Positions 17,351 through 27,342 of a stretch of 64,000 bases of DNA are shown one piece after another. Position 1 is the stretch's first letter, and every line of letters starts with the position of its first letter. The stretch is from Streptomyces sp. NBC_01214 (GTDB lineage Bacteria > Actinomycetota > Actinomycetes > Streptomycetales > Streptomycetaceae): positions 2,006,501 to 2,070,500 of the forward strand of contig NZ_JAPEOS010000001.1 of NCBI RefSeq assembly GCF_026340975.1, in the 5' to 3' direction. Under the pieces are notes generated by a model. It saw only the letters and a list, made by a program, of their open reading frames with translations. It was not told the DNA's origin and did no database searches. The position numbers and the translations under genes are program-made.

Positions 17351-18055
17351 ATGACTTCCTCAGACAACACGCAGAAGCCGCCGGTCAAGGACCCGTGGGA
17401 GCTGCCGGACGTATCCGGCCTCGTCGTCGGCGTCCTCGGCGGCACCGGCGACCAGGGCCGGGGGCTGGCCTACCGGCTCGCCAGGGCCGGCCAGAAGGTG
17501 ATCATCGGCTCCCGCGCCGCCGACCGCGCGCAGACCGCGGCCGACGAACTGGGCCTGGGCGTGGAGGGCGCGGACAACGCCGAGTGCGCGCGCCGCAGCG
17601 ACATCGTCATCATCGCGGTGCCGTGGGAGGGCCACGCCAAGACCCTCGAAGCACTGCGCGAGGACCTCGCGGGCAAGCTCGTGGTGGACTGCGTCAACCC
17701 GCTCGGCTTCGACAAGCAGGGCGCCTACGCCCTCCAGGTCGAAGAGGGCAGCGCCGCCCAGCAGGCCGCCGCCCTGCTCCCGGACTCCCGCGTCACCGCC
17801 GCCTTCCACCACCTCTCGGCCGTCCTGCTCCAGGACGAGTCGATCGACGAGATCGACACCGACGTGATGGTCCTCGGCGAGGCCCGCGCCGACACGGACG
17901 TCGTCCAGGCCCTGGCCGCGCGCATCCCGGGCATGCGCGGCGTCTTCGCCGGCCGCCTGCGCAACGCCCACCAGGTCGAGTCCCTGGTGGCCAACCTGAT
18001 CTCCACCAACCGCCGCTACAAGGCCCACGCGGGCCTGCGCGTCACGGACCTCTGA
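17351..18055 (+). CDS. npdG: NADPH-dependent F420 reductase
   Basis: A 234-residue enzyme that moves hydride between NADPH and coenzyme F420, supplying reduced F420 to actinobacterial F420 enzymes. The NADP-binding motif GVLGGTGDQGRGLAYRLARAGQKVIIGSR is at the N-terminus after an 18-residue Lys/Pro tail, and the segment IIAVPWEGHAKTLEAL is typical. The C-terminal VTAAFHHLSA and MRGVFAGRLRNAHQVESLVANLISTNRRYKAHAGLRV are family hallmarks. Start ATG 17351; divergent from the hypothetical at 17274. Confidence 0.93.
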   Translation: MTSSDNTQKPPVKDPWELPDVSGLVVGVLGGTGDQGRGLAYRLARAGQKVIIGSRAADRAQTAADELGLGVEGADNAECARRSDIVIIAVPWEGHAKTLEALREDLAGKLVVDCVNPLGFDKQGAYALQVEEGSAAQQAAALLPDSRVTAAFHHLSAVLLQDESIDEIDTDVMVLGEARADTDVVQALAARIPGMRGVFAGRLRNAHQVESLVANLISTNRRYKAHAGLRVTDL

Positions 18056-18083
18056 CCGCGGTCCCGACGCCCCCGACGCCGCA

Positions 18084-18117
18084 CCCGGCGGCCCGGCCCC
18101 AGGACCGGACCGCCGGG
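18084..18117. terminator. Hairpin between convergent npdG and the 216-residue gene
   Basis: Arms 18084-18099 and 18102-18117 pair at 14 of 16 positions around a two-base turn, in the 68-base convergent gap. A bidirectional terminator is the simplest reading. Confidence 0.6.
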
Positions 18118-18123
18118 ACCGGA

Positions 18124-18774
18124 TCAGCCGCGGCGGCCGCCGCGCGCCTCGAAGGCGCCCAGGTGGGCCACCACCCCGTGGTAGAAGCGGTCGACCGCGG
18201 CGTCGACGCCGCGGATGAAACCGGACTCCGTATGGCCCCGGGTGTTGCCCATCCCCTTGATCAGCGACAGCCGGAACCCGCCCGGCGCGGCCCCGTCCCT
18301 GGGCAGCAGGTCGCCGGGCTCGGGGCGCAGCCGCTCCAGGGTGCCGCGCGGTCCGTTCTCGCCCTCCACCAGGGTCTGGACGTGCAGGTCCGCCGGCGCT
18401 TCGGCCAGCGCCCGCAGCAGCCGCTTCGTCGTGGCCAGCGGGTACGAGCCCTCCGGGGCGGGGATGTCCACGGCGGTCCGGACCTTGCCGGTCCGCAGAT
18501 CGGCGGTGACGGCGATGACGGAACTCGTCCCGTCGATGCGCAGTTCGGCGCTCAGCTTCCCGTCGGCGCACAGCGCGGCGGCCGCCGCGACCCGGCGGGC
18601 CCGCGGGTCGCTGTCGCGCCGGGTGCGCTGCACGGGCAGGGCCTTCCGCCCCAACTCGCCGCCCAGGCGCAGGCAGACCTGGCGGATCAGCCGCTCCCAG
18701 CTCTCGACGACGTCGACGGCGCGCTCGTCGTCGGGGCTGATGGTCTCGTCCTCGATGCCCTTGCGCACGGGCAC
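18124..18774 (-). CDS. Hypothetical soluble protein
   Basis: A 216-residue protein with no membrane segment and no family I recognise. The reading frame stays open well upstream without ATG, GTG or TTG codons, so the first usable start is GTG 18774, which gives MPVRKGI. Segments that look structured are DDERAVDVVESWERLIRQVCLRLG (amphipathic helix), a beta-rich middle (SAELRIDGTSSVIAVTADLRTGKVRTAVDIPAP), and a C-terminal helix DAAVDRFYHGVVAHLGAFE. Codon use is like its neighbours. It converges on npdG. Confidence 0.6.
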   Translation of the reverse strand: MPVRKGIEDETISPDDERAVDVVESWERLIRQVCLRLGGELGRKALPVQRTRRDSDPRARRVAAAAALCADGKLSAELRIDGTSSVIAVTADLRTGKVRTAVDIPAPEGSYPLATTKRLLRALAEAPADLHVQTLVEGENGPRGTLERLRPEPGDLLPRDGAAPGGFRLSLIKGMGNTRGHTESGFIRGVDAAVDRFYHGVVAHLGAFEARGGRRG

Positions 18775-18951
18775 CCAGGCGGGGCCAATACGGCGCGTAC
18801 CCGCCGAACGGTAATGCCGCGGGGTGCGGGAGATCAGGTGAAGTCGAAAACGAACCGGATGCGATCCCGGACGCCCTTACGGCAGCACTGCGGGGCATGG
18901 GGGACACTGGAGGGGCTCGACCCCGTTCAGTGTTTTCGAGGAGCTCGTCCC

Positions 18952-19143
18952 ATGCCCCGCCTTGCCGTCTTCGCCCTTGTCGTCTGCGCCTGTGCGGTGG
19001 CCGCGGCCGTCGTTGCCTTCGTCGAGGGCAGCTTCCTCGGGATCGTCTGGGTGCTGCTGGCCGGCCTCACGTCCAACATGGCCTGGTACTACCTGCGCAA
19101 GGCGAAGGCCGAGAAGGCCTCCGCCGCGCGCCAGGTCGGCTAG
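18952..19143 (+). CDS. Small single-pass/two-pass membrane protein
   Basis: A 63-residue protein with two adjacent hydrophobic segments (about 4-24 and 29-46) and a basic tail YYLRKAKAEKASAARQVG. ATG 18952 follows GAGGAGC at 18938-18944, an adequate ribosome site. Small proteins of this kind are common and conserved in Streptomyces; the function is unknown. It converges on the secreted FG-GAP protein across a short hairpin. Confidence 0.65.
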   Translation: MPRLAVFALVVCACAVAAAVVAFVEGSFLGIVWVLLAGLTSNMAWYYLRKAKAEKASAARQVG

Positions 19144-19146
19144 GAA

Positions 19147-19168
19147 CGGCCCGGGCTGCCCCGGGCCG
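19147..19168. terminator. Short GC hairpin between convergent genes
   Basis: CGGCCCGGG (19147-19155) pairs perfectly with CCCGGGCCG (19160-19168) across a four-base loop, directly after the 63-residue gene and facing the end of the FG-GAP gene. A compact bidirectional terminator. Confidence 0.65.
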
Positions 19169-19188
19169 CCCCGGGGGCGTCCGGTGGG

Positions 19189-20856
19189 TCAGACGGCCGG
19201 GCCGAAGCCGGTGACCGTGGGGTGCGGGGTGGTCGTGCCCGTACCCGGGAAGACGGTGACGTGGCCGGTGGCGTCCGCGGACCACAGGTCCGGCAGGCCG
19301 TCACCCGTGAGGTCGCCGTCGGAGCCGACGCGCGGGTGCGCGGCCGGAGCCAGGGTGGACAGGACCGGCCCGGCGGCCGGATCCGCGAAGGCGGCGAAGT
19401 CCGGTGCGTCCGCGGTGCCCTTGATGGAGAAGGCACGGATCGCGCCGTCCGCCCGGGAGCGGGCCCACAGGGTCGGGAAGTCCGTGCCCTGCGCCCGGCC
19501 CGGGGTCAGCAGGTCGTAGCCGGCCCAGGAGGTGTCGTCGCCGGAGAGGAGCACGGCCGTCCGCAGTCGGATGCCGCTGAACTTCGCGAGCCACAGCCGG
19601 CCGTTCTCGACGAACAACAGGGAGCTGCGGGGCAGCAGGCCGTCGACCGTGCTGTCGCCGGTGGGCGATCCGTACGCGGCGATCTGCGTGACCTTGGACC
19701 AGTCCGAACCGAACCCGTGCTGGGCGCAGTCGATGACGGAACCTGCCGTGTCCAGGCACGTGGCGGGCTTGTTCATGTGGATCGGGCTCTGGTCCGTGAA
19801 GTGGCCCGCGCCGTCGTTGTTGAACCGGTAGATGTACTCCCCGCCGGGGGCGTGGGCCAGCAGGTCGTCGACCGCCGTCTCACCCAAGGGTCCCCGGTGG
19901 GTGTACTGGACGCCGGCCCAGCTCTCGCCGTCGCCCGGGGCGGCCAGGTGGCGGGCGTTCGCGGGGTCCAGCGGGTTCGCGCCCCACTTGCGGAGGTTGC
20001 CCGCGGCGTCCGGGACGAGGACGTCCGGCTTTCCGTCGGCGTCGATGTCGCCGAAGGCGGCCGGCTTGGTGGTGGGCTGCGCGTAGTAGTACGCCTGCGC
20101 CTCGCCGAGGTTGCCGGCGTTGTCCCTCGTCTGGAGGTACACCGCCTGGCTGCCCCAGGTGGCGGGCTTGATCTTGATGTCGGCCGAACCGTCCGTCAGC
20201 CGGACGACGCGCGAGTCGGTCGCCCCGTCCGCGCAGCTCCAGCCGACCGGGAAGGTGGGGCTCGTCTGCCAGCGGGCACAGGCGATTCCCGAGCCGCCGT
20301 CGGTGCCCTTCAGGGTGAAGGTGGCCTCCTCGCCGACCTTCTTGGGGGTCTCGTCCGTGGTGACCTCGGCGGTGGGCCGGGTGTGGTCCACGCGGAAGTA
20401 GCACCAGGCCGTGTACGGACCGGTCAGCTTCCCGTCGGTGGCCCGGGCCCGCCATGCGTACTGGCCGCCGTCCTTCAGCAGGGTGCGGGAGAAGACCGTG
20501 GCGGCCTGGGGGTAGGTGGACCAGGAGGTCGGGAAGTCGGTGCGCGCGCCCCCGTACGAGGTGTCCCACAGCTGGAACGTCGTCTGCAGCTGGGCATGGG
20601 ACGCCGAGGTGGCGGTGACCTTGGTGGTGACGTCGTTCAGGCCGATCCAGCCGGCTCCGGATCCTGCATGCGGGTCGGTGTAGCAGTCGGAGTACTGCTC
20701 CTCGCCGGCGAAACCGGGGGCCGGGCTGGTGACGGGCGCCGTGACCTTGGGTGCCGCCGGGTCGGCGGCGGCCGAGGCCGGCGCGGCGGCGGCCAGGCCG
20801 AGCGCCAGCGACAGGGCCGCCGCGGGCAGGGCGCGCAAGGGCGTTCTGGGTGTCAT
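19189..20856 (-). CDS. Secreted FG-GAP/VCBS-repeat protein
   Basis: A 555-residue secreted protein with a clear Sec signal peptide (MTPRTPLRALPAAALSLALG, then AAAPASAA). The N-terminal half has two Ig/fibronectin-like segments (about 40-250: WIGLNDVTTKVTATS and RPTAEVTTDETPKKVGEEATFTLKGTDGGSG). The C-terminal half carries beta-propeller repeats marked by FGDIDADGKPDVLVPDAAG and GSDGDLTGDGLPDLWSADATGHV, the Asp-rich calcium-binding loops of FG-GAP repeats. It is probably an extracellular adhesion or binding protein. It stands alone, in a 200-base gap from the M50 protease. Confidence 0.85.
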   Translation of the reverse strand: MTPRTPLRALPAAALSLALGLAAAAPASAAADPAAPKVTAPVTSPAPGFAGEEQYSDCYTDPHAGSGAGWIGLNDVTTKVTATSASHAQLQTTFQLWDTSYGGARTDFPTSWSTYPQAATVFSRTLLKDGGQYAWRARATDGKLTGPYTAWCYFRVDHTRPTAEVTTDETPKKVGEEATFTLKGTDGGSGIACARWQTSPTFPVGWSCADGATDSRVVRLTDGSADIKIKPATWGSQAVYLQTRDNAGNLGEAQAYYYAQPTTKPAAFGDIDADGKPDVLVPDAAGNLRKWGANPLDPANARHLAAPGDGESWAGVQYTHRGPLGETAVDDLLAHAPGGEYIYRFNNDGAGHFTDQSPIHMNKPATCLDTAGSVIDCAQHGFGSDWSKVTQIAAYGSPTGDSTVDGLLPRSSLLFVENGRLWLAKFSGIRLRTAVLLSGDDTSWAGYDLLTPGRAQGTDFPTLWARSRADGAIRAFSIKGTADAPDFAAFADPAAGPVLSTLAPAAHPRVGSDGDLTGDGLPDLWSADATGHVTVFPGTGTTTPHPTVTGFGPAV

Positions 20857-20992
20857 GTGTGCGAAATCCCCCTGGGACTACTGCTGTTGACCGGTCGGAT
20901 CAGTCGCAGTCTTTCCGAAAGGGATAGCAGTTCGCACTGACATTTGATCGGGCGAGCGGCGCGGGGTCGGTCGAACGGCAAGAATTCCGACC

Positions 20993-21032
20993 ATTCGGCC
21001 ATTCGGCCATTCGGCCATTCGGCCATTCGACC
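20993..21032. repeat. ATTCGGCC tandem repeat, five units
   Basis: Four perfect copies of the 8-base unit ATTCGGCC (20993-21024) are followed by one copy with a single change (ATTCGACC, 21025-21032). They lie between the 5' end of the FG-GAP gene and the 3' end of the M50 protease gene. The unit length is not a multiple of three and no gene covers it. Confidence 0.9.
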
Positions 21033-21051
21033 GTGCGGCTGCCCGGCGTGC

Positions 21052-21852
21052 TCAGTCCTGCGGGACGGCGCAGAAGCCGTCGGTGTCCCGCCAGAAGCTG
21101 TAGAGGTCGCGGCCGCAGTACGTCTCCAGGTCCGACACGCCGAGCGCGGACATCAGACCGTCCACCGCGCCGAAGAAGAACGCGTTGACCCCCGGGATCC
21201 ACAGCAGGGCGAACACGGCCAGCAGGCCGAACTGCGCCAGCGGCTCCATCTCGCGGCGCACCCGGTACGACAGCCAGGGCTCGATGACCCCGTAGCCGTC
21301 CAGGCCCGGTACCGGCAGGAAGTTCAAGATCGCAGCCGTGACCTGGAGCATGGCGAGGAAGGCGAGCGCGTAGCGGAACGCCAGCGGCACCCCGTCGAGG
21401 GCGTCCAGCCAGAACGGGGCCGTGCACACCACGGCGAAGGCCACGTTGGTCAGCGGGCCCGCCGCCGAGATGAGGCTGTGCTTCCAGCGGCCCTGGATCC
21501 GCCCCCGCTCGATGAACACCGCGCCGCCGGGCAGGCCGATGCCGCCCAGGATCACGAAGATCACCGGCAGCACGATGCTGAGCAGGGCGTGCGTGTACTT
21601 GAGCGGGTTCAGCGTCAGATAGCCCTTGGCGCCCACGCTGAGGTCACCGCCGTGCAGGGCGGTGCGGGCGTGCGCGTACTCGTGCAGGCACAGGGAGACG
21701 ATCCACGCCGACGTCACGAACAGGAACACGGCCAGTCCGGGGCTCGCCGCGTACCCCGTCCACACCGCCCAGCCGGTGACGGCCATGATCGCGAAGATGC
21801 CGAGGAATACCGAACTGATCTGCCGCTCTCCGCGGCTGCCCTGATGACCCAT
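21052..21852 (-). CDS. Site-2-protease-like M50 membrane metallopeptidase
   Basis: A 266-residue polytopic membrane protein. The zinc motif HEYAH is at 57-61 in a hydrophobic segment, and the third ligand motif NFLPVPGLDG is at 177-186, both as in the M50B family; about six helices in all. It has no PDZ domain, so it belongs to the minimal site-2 proteases that cut membrane-bound anti-sigma factors or signal peptides; the target is unknown. ATG 21852 is 72 bases from the divergent BTAD regulator start. Nothing nearby looks like an anti-sigma factor. Confidence 0.88.
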   Translation of the reverse strand: MGHQGSRGERQISSVFLGIFAIMAVTGWAVWTGYAASPGLAVFLFVTSAWIVSLCLHEYAHARTALHGGDLSVGAKGYLTLNPLKYTHALLSIVLPVIFVILGGIGLPGGAVFIERGRIQGRWKHSLISAAGPLTNVAFAVVCTAPFWLDALDGVPLAFRYALAFLAMLQVTAAILNFLPVPGLDGYGVIEPWLSYRVRREMEPLAQFGLLAVFALLWIPGVNAFFFGAVDGLMSALGVSDLETYCGRDLYSFWRDTDGFCAVPQD

Positions 21853-21924
21853 GCGGGCAACCTATCCCGCAGGCCGAACGGAAAACGGTGCGGGTCCCTG
21901 GCCGGGTACGGGGACAATGGGCCG

Positions 21925-24900
21925 GTGCGTTACGCGATCCTCGGAACCGCCCAGGCCATCCACGACGACGGGACCCCCGTCGCCGTCGGCGGAGCACGCC
22001 TTCGCGCGCTCCTCACGGCGCTCGCGCTGCGGCCGGGGCGGGTGGTGCCCGCCCAGCTGCTCGTCGACGAGGTGTGGGACGGCGCTCCGCCGGCCGACGC
22101 GGTGGCGGCCCTGCAAGCGCTGGTCGCCCGGCTGCGGCGGGCGCTCGGGCACGCGGCCGTGCGGTCCGCCGAGGGCGGCTACCAACTGGCCGCCGAACGG
22201 GAGGACGTCGACCTGTACCGCTTCGAGCGGCTGGTCCGGGCCGGGGGCCGGGCGTCGGACCCGGCCGAGGCGGCGGCCCTGTACGAGGAGGCCCTCGCCC
22301 TGTGGCGCGGACCGGCCCTCGCCGACCTGCCGGACCCGGCCGCCGAGGCCGCGCGCTGGGAGGCCGTACGGATGGACGCGCGCCGGGGACGGCTCGCGGC
22401 GGCCCTGGCCATGGGCGAGGCGGAGCGGTGCCTGCCGGAGCTGACCGCGCTGTGCGCGCAGCAGCCGCTGGACGAGCCGCTGCACACCCTGCGCATCCGG
22501 GCCCTGCGCGACGCGGGCCGCCCCGCGGAGGCGCTGGCCGAGTACGACAGCCTCCGCCGGGAGCTGTCCGACCGGCTGGGCACCGACCCGGGCCCGGAAC
22601 TGCGGGCCCTGCACGCCGAACTGCTGAGCTCGGACGCGCAGCCGCCGACCGCTACCGCTACCGCGACGGCCACCGCCGCCACCATCACGGCCGTCGCCGA
22701 CGCGCCCCCGGTCGCCCCCGCGGCCGCGGGGAACCTGCGGGCGCGCCTGACCACCTTCGTCGGCCGCGAGGACGACATCCGCGCCATCGGGGACGACCTC
22801 GCGCGGGCCCGCCTCGTCACGCTCCTCGGCCCCGGCGGCGCCGGCAAGACGCGGCTGTCCCAGGAGGCCGCCGAGGCCCAGGACGAGAGCGCCTGGCCCG
22901 ACGGCGTCTGGCTCGTCGAACTCGCTCCCATCGACGGACCCGGCGACCCGGAAGACGTCGCCGAAGCCGCCCTCGCCGCGCTCGGGGCGCGGGAGACCAA
23001 ACTGCGCGGCGCCGCCGCCGAGGAAATGCGCGCCTTCACCGAACGCGCCGGGGACGACCCCCTCGACCGGCTCGCCGAGCACTGCGCACGGCGCCGGCTC
23101 CTGCTGCTGCTCGACAACTGCGAGCACGTCATCGGCGCGGCCGCCGCCCTCGCGGAACGCCTCCTCACGCACTGCCCCGACGTCCGGATCCTGGCCACCA
23201 GCCGCGAACCCCTCGGCGTCCCGGGGGAGTCCCTGCGCCCGGTGGAACCGCTGCCCGACCCGATCGCGCTACGGCTGCTCGGCGACCGGGGGGCCGCCGC
23301 CCGCGCCGGGTTCACCATCGAGGAGGACCCGGCCGCGGCCGCCGAGATCTGCCGCCGACTCGACGGTCTGCCGCTGGCGATCGAGCTGGCCGCGGCCCGG
23401 CTGCGGCTGCTCACCCCGCGCCAGATCGCCGACCGCCTCGACGACCGCTTCCGGCTCCTGACCAGCGGCGCCCGTACCGTCCTGCCCCGCCAGCAGACCT
23501 TGCGCGCGGTCGTCGACTGGTCCTGGGAGCTGCTCGACGAGGCCGAGCGCACCGTCCTGCGCCGGCTGTCCGTCTTCGCCGGCGGCTGCGACCTCGCCGC
23601 CGCCGAGGCCGTCTGCGCCGACCCGTCCGACCCGTCCGACCCGTCCCTCCCCGCCCGCGACGCCTCGTACGACCCCGCCGACGTCCTCGGCTCCCTCGTC
23701 GACAAGTCCCTCGTCGTGGCCACCCCCGGACCCGACGGCCGCGGCATGCGCTACCGCCTGCTCGAGACGGTCGGCGAGTACGCCGCCGAACGCCTCGCCG
23801 AGGCCGCCGGCGACCGCGAGGCCGCCGAGCACCGCCACCTCGTCCACTACCGGGAGCTCGCCCGCACCACCGAGCCGCTGCTGCGCGGCCACGGCCAGCG
23901 GGCGGCCACCGACCGGCTCGCCACCGAGTACGAGAACCTGCGCACTGCCCTGCGCCGGGCCGTCGCCGTCCGCGACGCCGACGAGGTCCTGTGCCTGATC
24001 CACTCGCTCGGCTGGTACTGGCACATGCACGACCTGCGCTCCGAGTCCCGGCACTGGGCCGAGGCCGCCGCCGCGCTCGGCCCCAACCCCTTCGAGCCGC
24101 CCTACGTCCCCGCCGAGCCGGTCTACGAACGGCTCGTCGACACGCCGCCGCCCTACTCCGAGGAAACGCGCACCGAGGGCTGGCGCGCCCTCAACCTGGT
24201 CCTGCTCGCCTCCCGCGACCAGACCAACGAGACCTGGAGCACCCCCTCGGTCCGTGCCCTGATCGACGGGGTCCTCGCCACCTACCGGCCCGGACTGCCG
24301 CAGACCTGCCGGACCCCCGCCTCCCTGTGGATCTACGCCGTCATGATCGCCGGCGACCCCGGACTGCTCCAGCGGGTCATCGACGCGACCGTCACGACCG
24401 CCCGTGAGCTCGGCTACCGCTGGGAGCTGGCCTCCGCGCTCCAGCTGCGCGCCAACATCCTCGCGAACCGCGCCGACTGGGCCGGGGACGCCTCGCGCGA
24501 CGCCGACGAGAGCCTGGCCCTGTTCCGCGAACTCGGCGACGCCTGGGGCTGCGCCGAGGCCCTGTCCGCCGGCGCCGAGGCCCGGGAGAAGCGCGGCGAG
24601 TACGGACTGGCCGCCCGCGACTACCTGGAGGCCATCGCCTACGCCGAACGCCTCGGCGCCATGGCCCAGGTGACGGTGCTGCGCGTACGGATGTCCGGGA
24701 GCCTGATCGAGGCCGGCCGGATCGAGGAGGCCGAGCAGATCCTCACCGAGATCAGCGCGACCACGCAGCGGTTCGGCAACGAGGCCATGCCCGCCGCCCG
24801 GATGTTCCTCGCGGGCGTCCTCGGCCGCACGGGACGGTTCGCCGAGGCGCGCCGCCAGCTGCAACTCCTGCGGGAGGAGTTCGCCTTCGGCGCGTTCGCC

Positions 24901-25293
24901 ATCTTCGACGGTTTCCTGCTCGGCACGATGGCCTGGCTCGACAACCGGCAGGGGCTGTACGAGGAGGCCCTCGATCAGCTGCGCCGGGGCATGGTCACCG
25001 TCATGGACCCGATGGCGCGGATGGTGTCCCCGCAGATGCCCGCGGTCTACCTGCTGATAGCGGCCGTCTCGCTGGTCTCGCTCGGCGGTCCGCGCCGGGA
25101 GTACGACGCCGCCAGGCTGCTGGGCGCCTACCGGGCGCAGCTGCCGCCCGCGCACTTCCCGGTCACGACGGAGCGCGAGGACCACGCCCTCGCGCAGGAG
25201 CTGATCCGGGCCGCGCTGGGCGACGCCGTCTACGAGAAGGCGTACGCCGAAGGCGGTGGCCTCTCCTTGGAGGAGGCCACCGCCCTCATCTGA
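21925..25293 (+). CDS. Large BTAD/AfsR-like transcriptional regulator with ATPase domain
   Basis: A 1122-residue signalling regulator. Order of domains: OmpR-like winged helix (about 1-90, VRYAILGTAQAIHDDG through RVVPAQLLVDEVWDG), bacterial transcriptional activator domain (about 95-240), NB-ARC/AAA ATPase with Walker A LGPGGAGKT near residue 301 and Walker B LLLLLDNCEHV, then a long alpha-solenoid/TPR-like C-terminus. The order matches AfsR-type SARP regulators that activate secondary metabolism. GTG 21925 starts the winged helix exactly; no strong ribosome site. It has no biosynthetic cluster beside it; its targets may be elsewhere. Confidence 0.9.
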   Translation: MRYAILGTAQAIHDDGTPVAVGGARLRALLTALALRPGRVVPAQLLVDEVWDGAPPADAVAALQALVARLRRALGHAAVRSAEGGYQLAAEREDVDLYRFERLVRAGGRASDPAEAAALYEEALALWRGPALADLPDPAAEAARWEAVRMDARRGRLAAALAMGEAERCLPELTALCAQQPLDEPLHTLRIRALRDAGRPAEALAEYDSLRRELSDRLGTDPGPELRALHAELLSSDAQPPTATATATATAATITAVADAPPVAPAAAGNLRARLTTFVGREDDIRAIGDDLARARLVTLLGPGGAGKTRLSQEAAEAQDESAWPDGVWLVELAPIDGPGDPEDVAEAALAALGARETKLRGAAAEEMRAFTERAGDDPLDRLAEHCARRRLLLLLDNCEHVIGAAAALAERLLTHCPDVRILATSREPLGVPGESLRPVEPLPDPIALRLLGDRGAAARAGFTIEEDPAAAAEICRRLDGLPLAIELAAARLRLLTPRQIADRLDDRFRLLTSGARTVLPRQQTLRAVVDWSWELLDEAERTVLRRLSVFAGGCDLAAAEAVCADPSDPSDPSLPARDASYDPADVLGSLVDKSLVVATPGPDGRGMRYRLLETVGEYAAERLAEAAGDREAAEHRHLVHYRELARTTEPLLRGHGQRAATDRLATEYENLRTALRRAVAVRDADEVLCLIHSLGWYWHMHDLRSESRHWAEAAAALGPNPFEPPYVPAEPVYERLVDTPPPYSEETRTEGWRALNLVLLASRDQTNETWSTPSVRALIDGVLATYRPGLPQTCRTPASLWIYAVMIAGDPGLLQRVIDATVTTARELGYRWELASALQLRANILANRADWAGDASRDADESLALFRELGDAWGCAEALSAGAEAREKRGEYGLAARDYLEAIAYAERLGAMAQVTVLRVRMSGSLIEAGRIEEAEQILTEISATTQRFGNEAMPAARMFLAGVLGRTGRFAEARRQLQLLREEFAFGAFAIFDGFLLGTMAWLDNRQGLYEEALDQLRRGMVTVMDPMARMVSPQMPAVYLLIAAVSLVSLGGPRREYDAARLLGAYRAQLPPAHFPVTTEREDHALAQELIRAALGDAVYEKAYAEGGGLSLEEATALI

Positions 25294-25349
25294 TCCGGCC
25301 CCCGGCCGGTGTCCGTCCGGGACGCGATCCGAACGGATCGGTCCGCGGA

Positions 25350-26197
25350 TCAGGTCTTTTGGCGGAACTTCCGTACCGCGAGCGGCATGGTGACCGCCGT
25401 GATGGCCAGCGACCAGACCAGGGTCATCCACACCGAGTCGCCGACCGGAAGGCCGTTGATCAGGGAGCGGGCCGCGTCCGCCAGGTTCGACAGCGGGTTG
25501 TAGTCCGTGAAGGACTGGAGCCAGCCCGGCATCGTGGTGGGCGGGGCGAAGATCGAGCTGCCGAACTGCAGCGGCATCAGGACCATCATCGCCATGCCCT
25601 GGACGGCCTGCGGGGTCTTCAGGGTGAGGCCGAGGAGAACGAAGATCCACATCAGCGAGGCGCCGAAGACGGCCGACAGCCCGATGGCGAGGAACAGGCC
25701 CAGCACCGAACCCTTGATCGACAGGCCGAGCAGGAAGCCCACGGCGAGCAGGATGGCGATGGCCACCATCATCCGGCCGAGCTCGACGACGATCTTGGCG
25801 ATGAGCACCGACGACCGGGCGATGGGCATCGACCGGAACCGGTCCATGACGCCCTTCTTGAAGTCGTCGTTGACCCCGGTGCCGACGCCCATGGCGATGT
25901 TCATGCCCATCATGGCCATGAGGCCCGGGACCACGTAGTTGACGTACTCCGACTGGTTCCCCTTGCCGGAGATCGCGCCGCCGAAGACGAACACGAACAG
26001 CAGCGTGAAGATGATCGGCATGAACACGACGTCGAACATCGACTCGGGATCCTGCTTGATCTGCAGGGCGTTGCGGCGCACCAGGGCGCCGATGTGCCGC
26101 AGGTTGCCCCGCGGGCCGATCCGGCCCTCGCCGTGCGTCTCGGCCACCGGGGCCCGACCGGGCGCGGCGGGAGCGGGCTTCGTCGTGGTTACGGTGC

Positions 26198-26201
<4 letters not shown>
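25350..26201 (-). CDS. DrrB-like ABC exporter permease
   Basis: A 283-residue ABC-2 type permease with six membrane helices. The pattern PIIFTLLFVFVFGGAI, FKKGVMDRFRSMPIARSSVLIA and NPLSNLADAARSLING is typical of daunorubicin-resistance DrrB relatives in actinobacteria. A cytoplasmic Ala/Pro/Thr N-terminus precedes the first helix. Start ATG 26201 overlaps the upstream ATPase stop in an ATGA, so the two are translated together. Substrate unknown; drugs or lipids are the usual cargo. Confidence 0.92.
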
Positions 26202-27223
<1,022 letters not shown>

Positions 27224-27274
27224 GCCCTCATGGGACCAGCCGCCACTGACAAAGCACCGACAGCCGACCGACAA

Positions 27275-27296
27275 ACGTACGACAGACGTACGACAG
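27275..27296. repeat. Direct 11-base repeat upstream of the exporter operon
   Basis: ACGTACGACAG occurs twice in tandem, at 27275-27285 and 27286-27296, 52 bases before the exporter ATPase start. Each half contains the palindrome CGTACG. Placement and regular 11-base spacing fit an operator, but no regulator gene adjoins. Confidence 0.6.
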
Positions 27297-27325
27297 CCCG
27301 CCGACACGCGGTCGGCGGGCTGTCG
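27291..27325. terminator. panB terminator hairpin
   Basis: A perfect 15-base stem (27291-27305 with 27311-27325) around ACGCG lies 18 bases after the panB stop in the direction of its transcription, ahead of the exporter operon promoter. Confidence 0.75.
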
Positions 27326-27342
27326 GTCCGTCGCTCACCCCA

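Noticed and set aside
21925..25293. Antibiotic gene cluster controlled by the BTAD regulator
   Set aside because: No polyketide, peptide synthetase, terpene or tailoring genes lie within the window.
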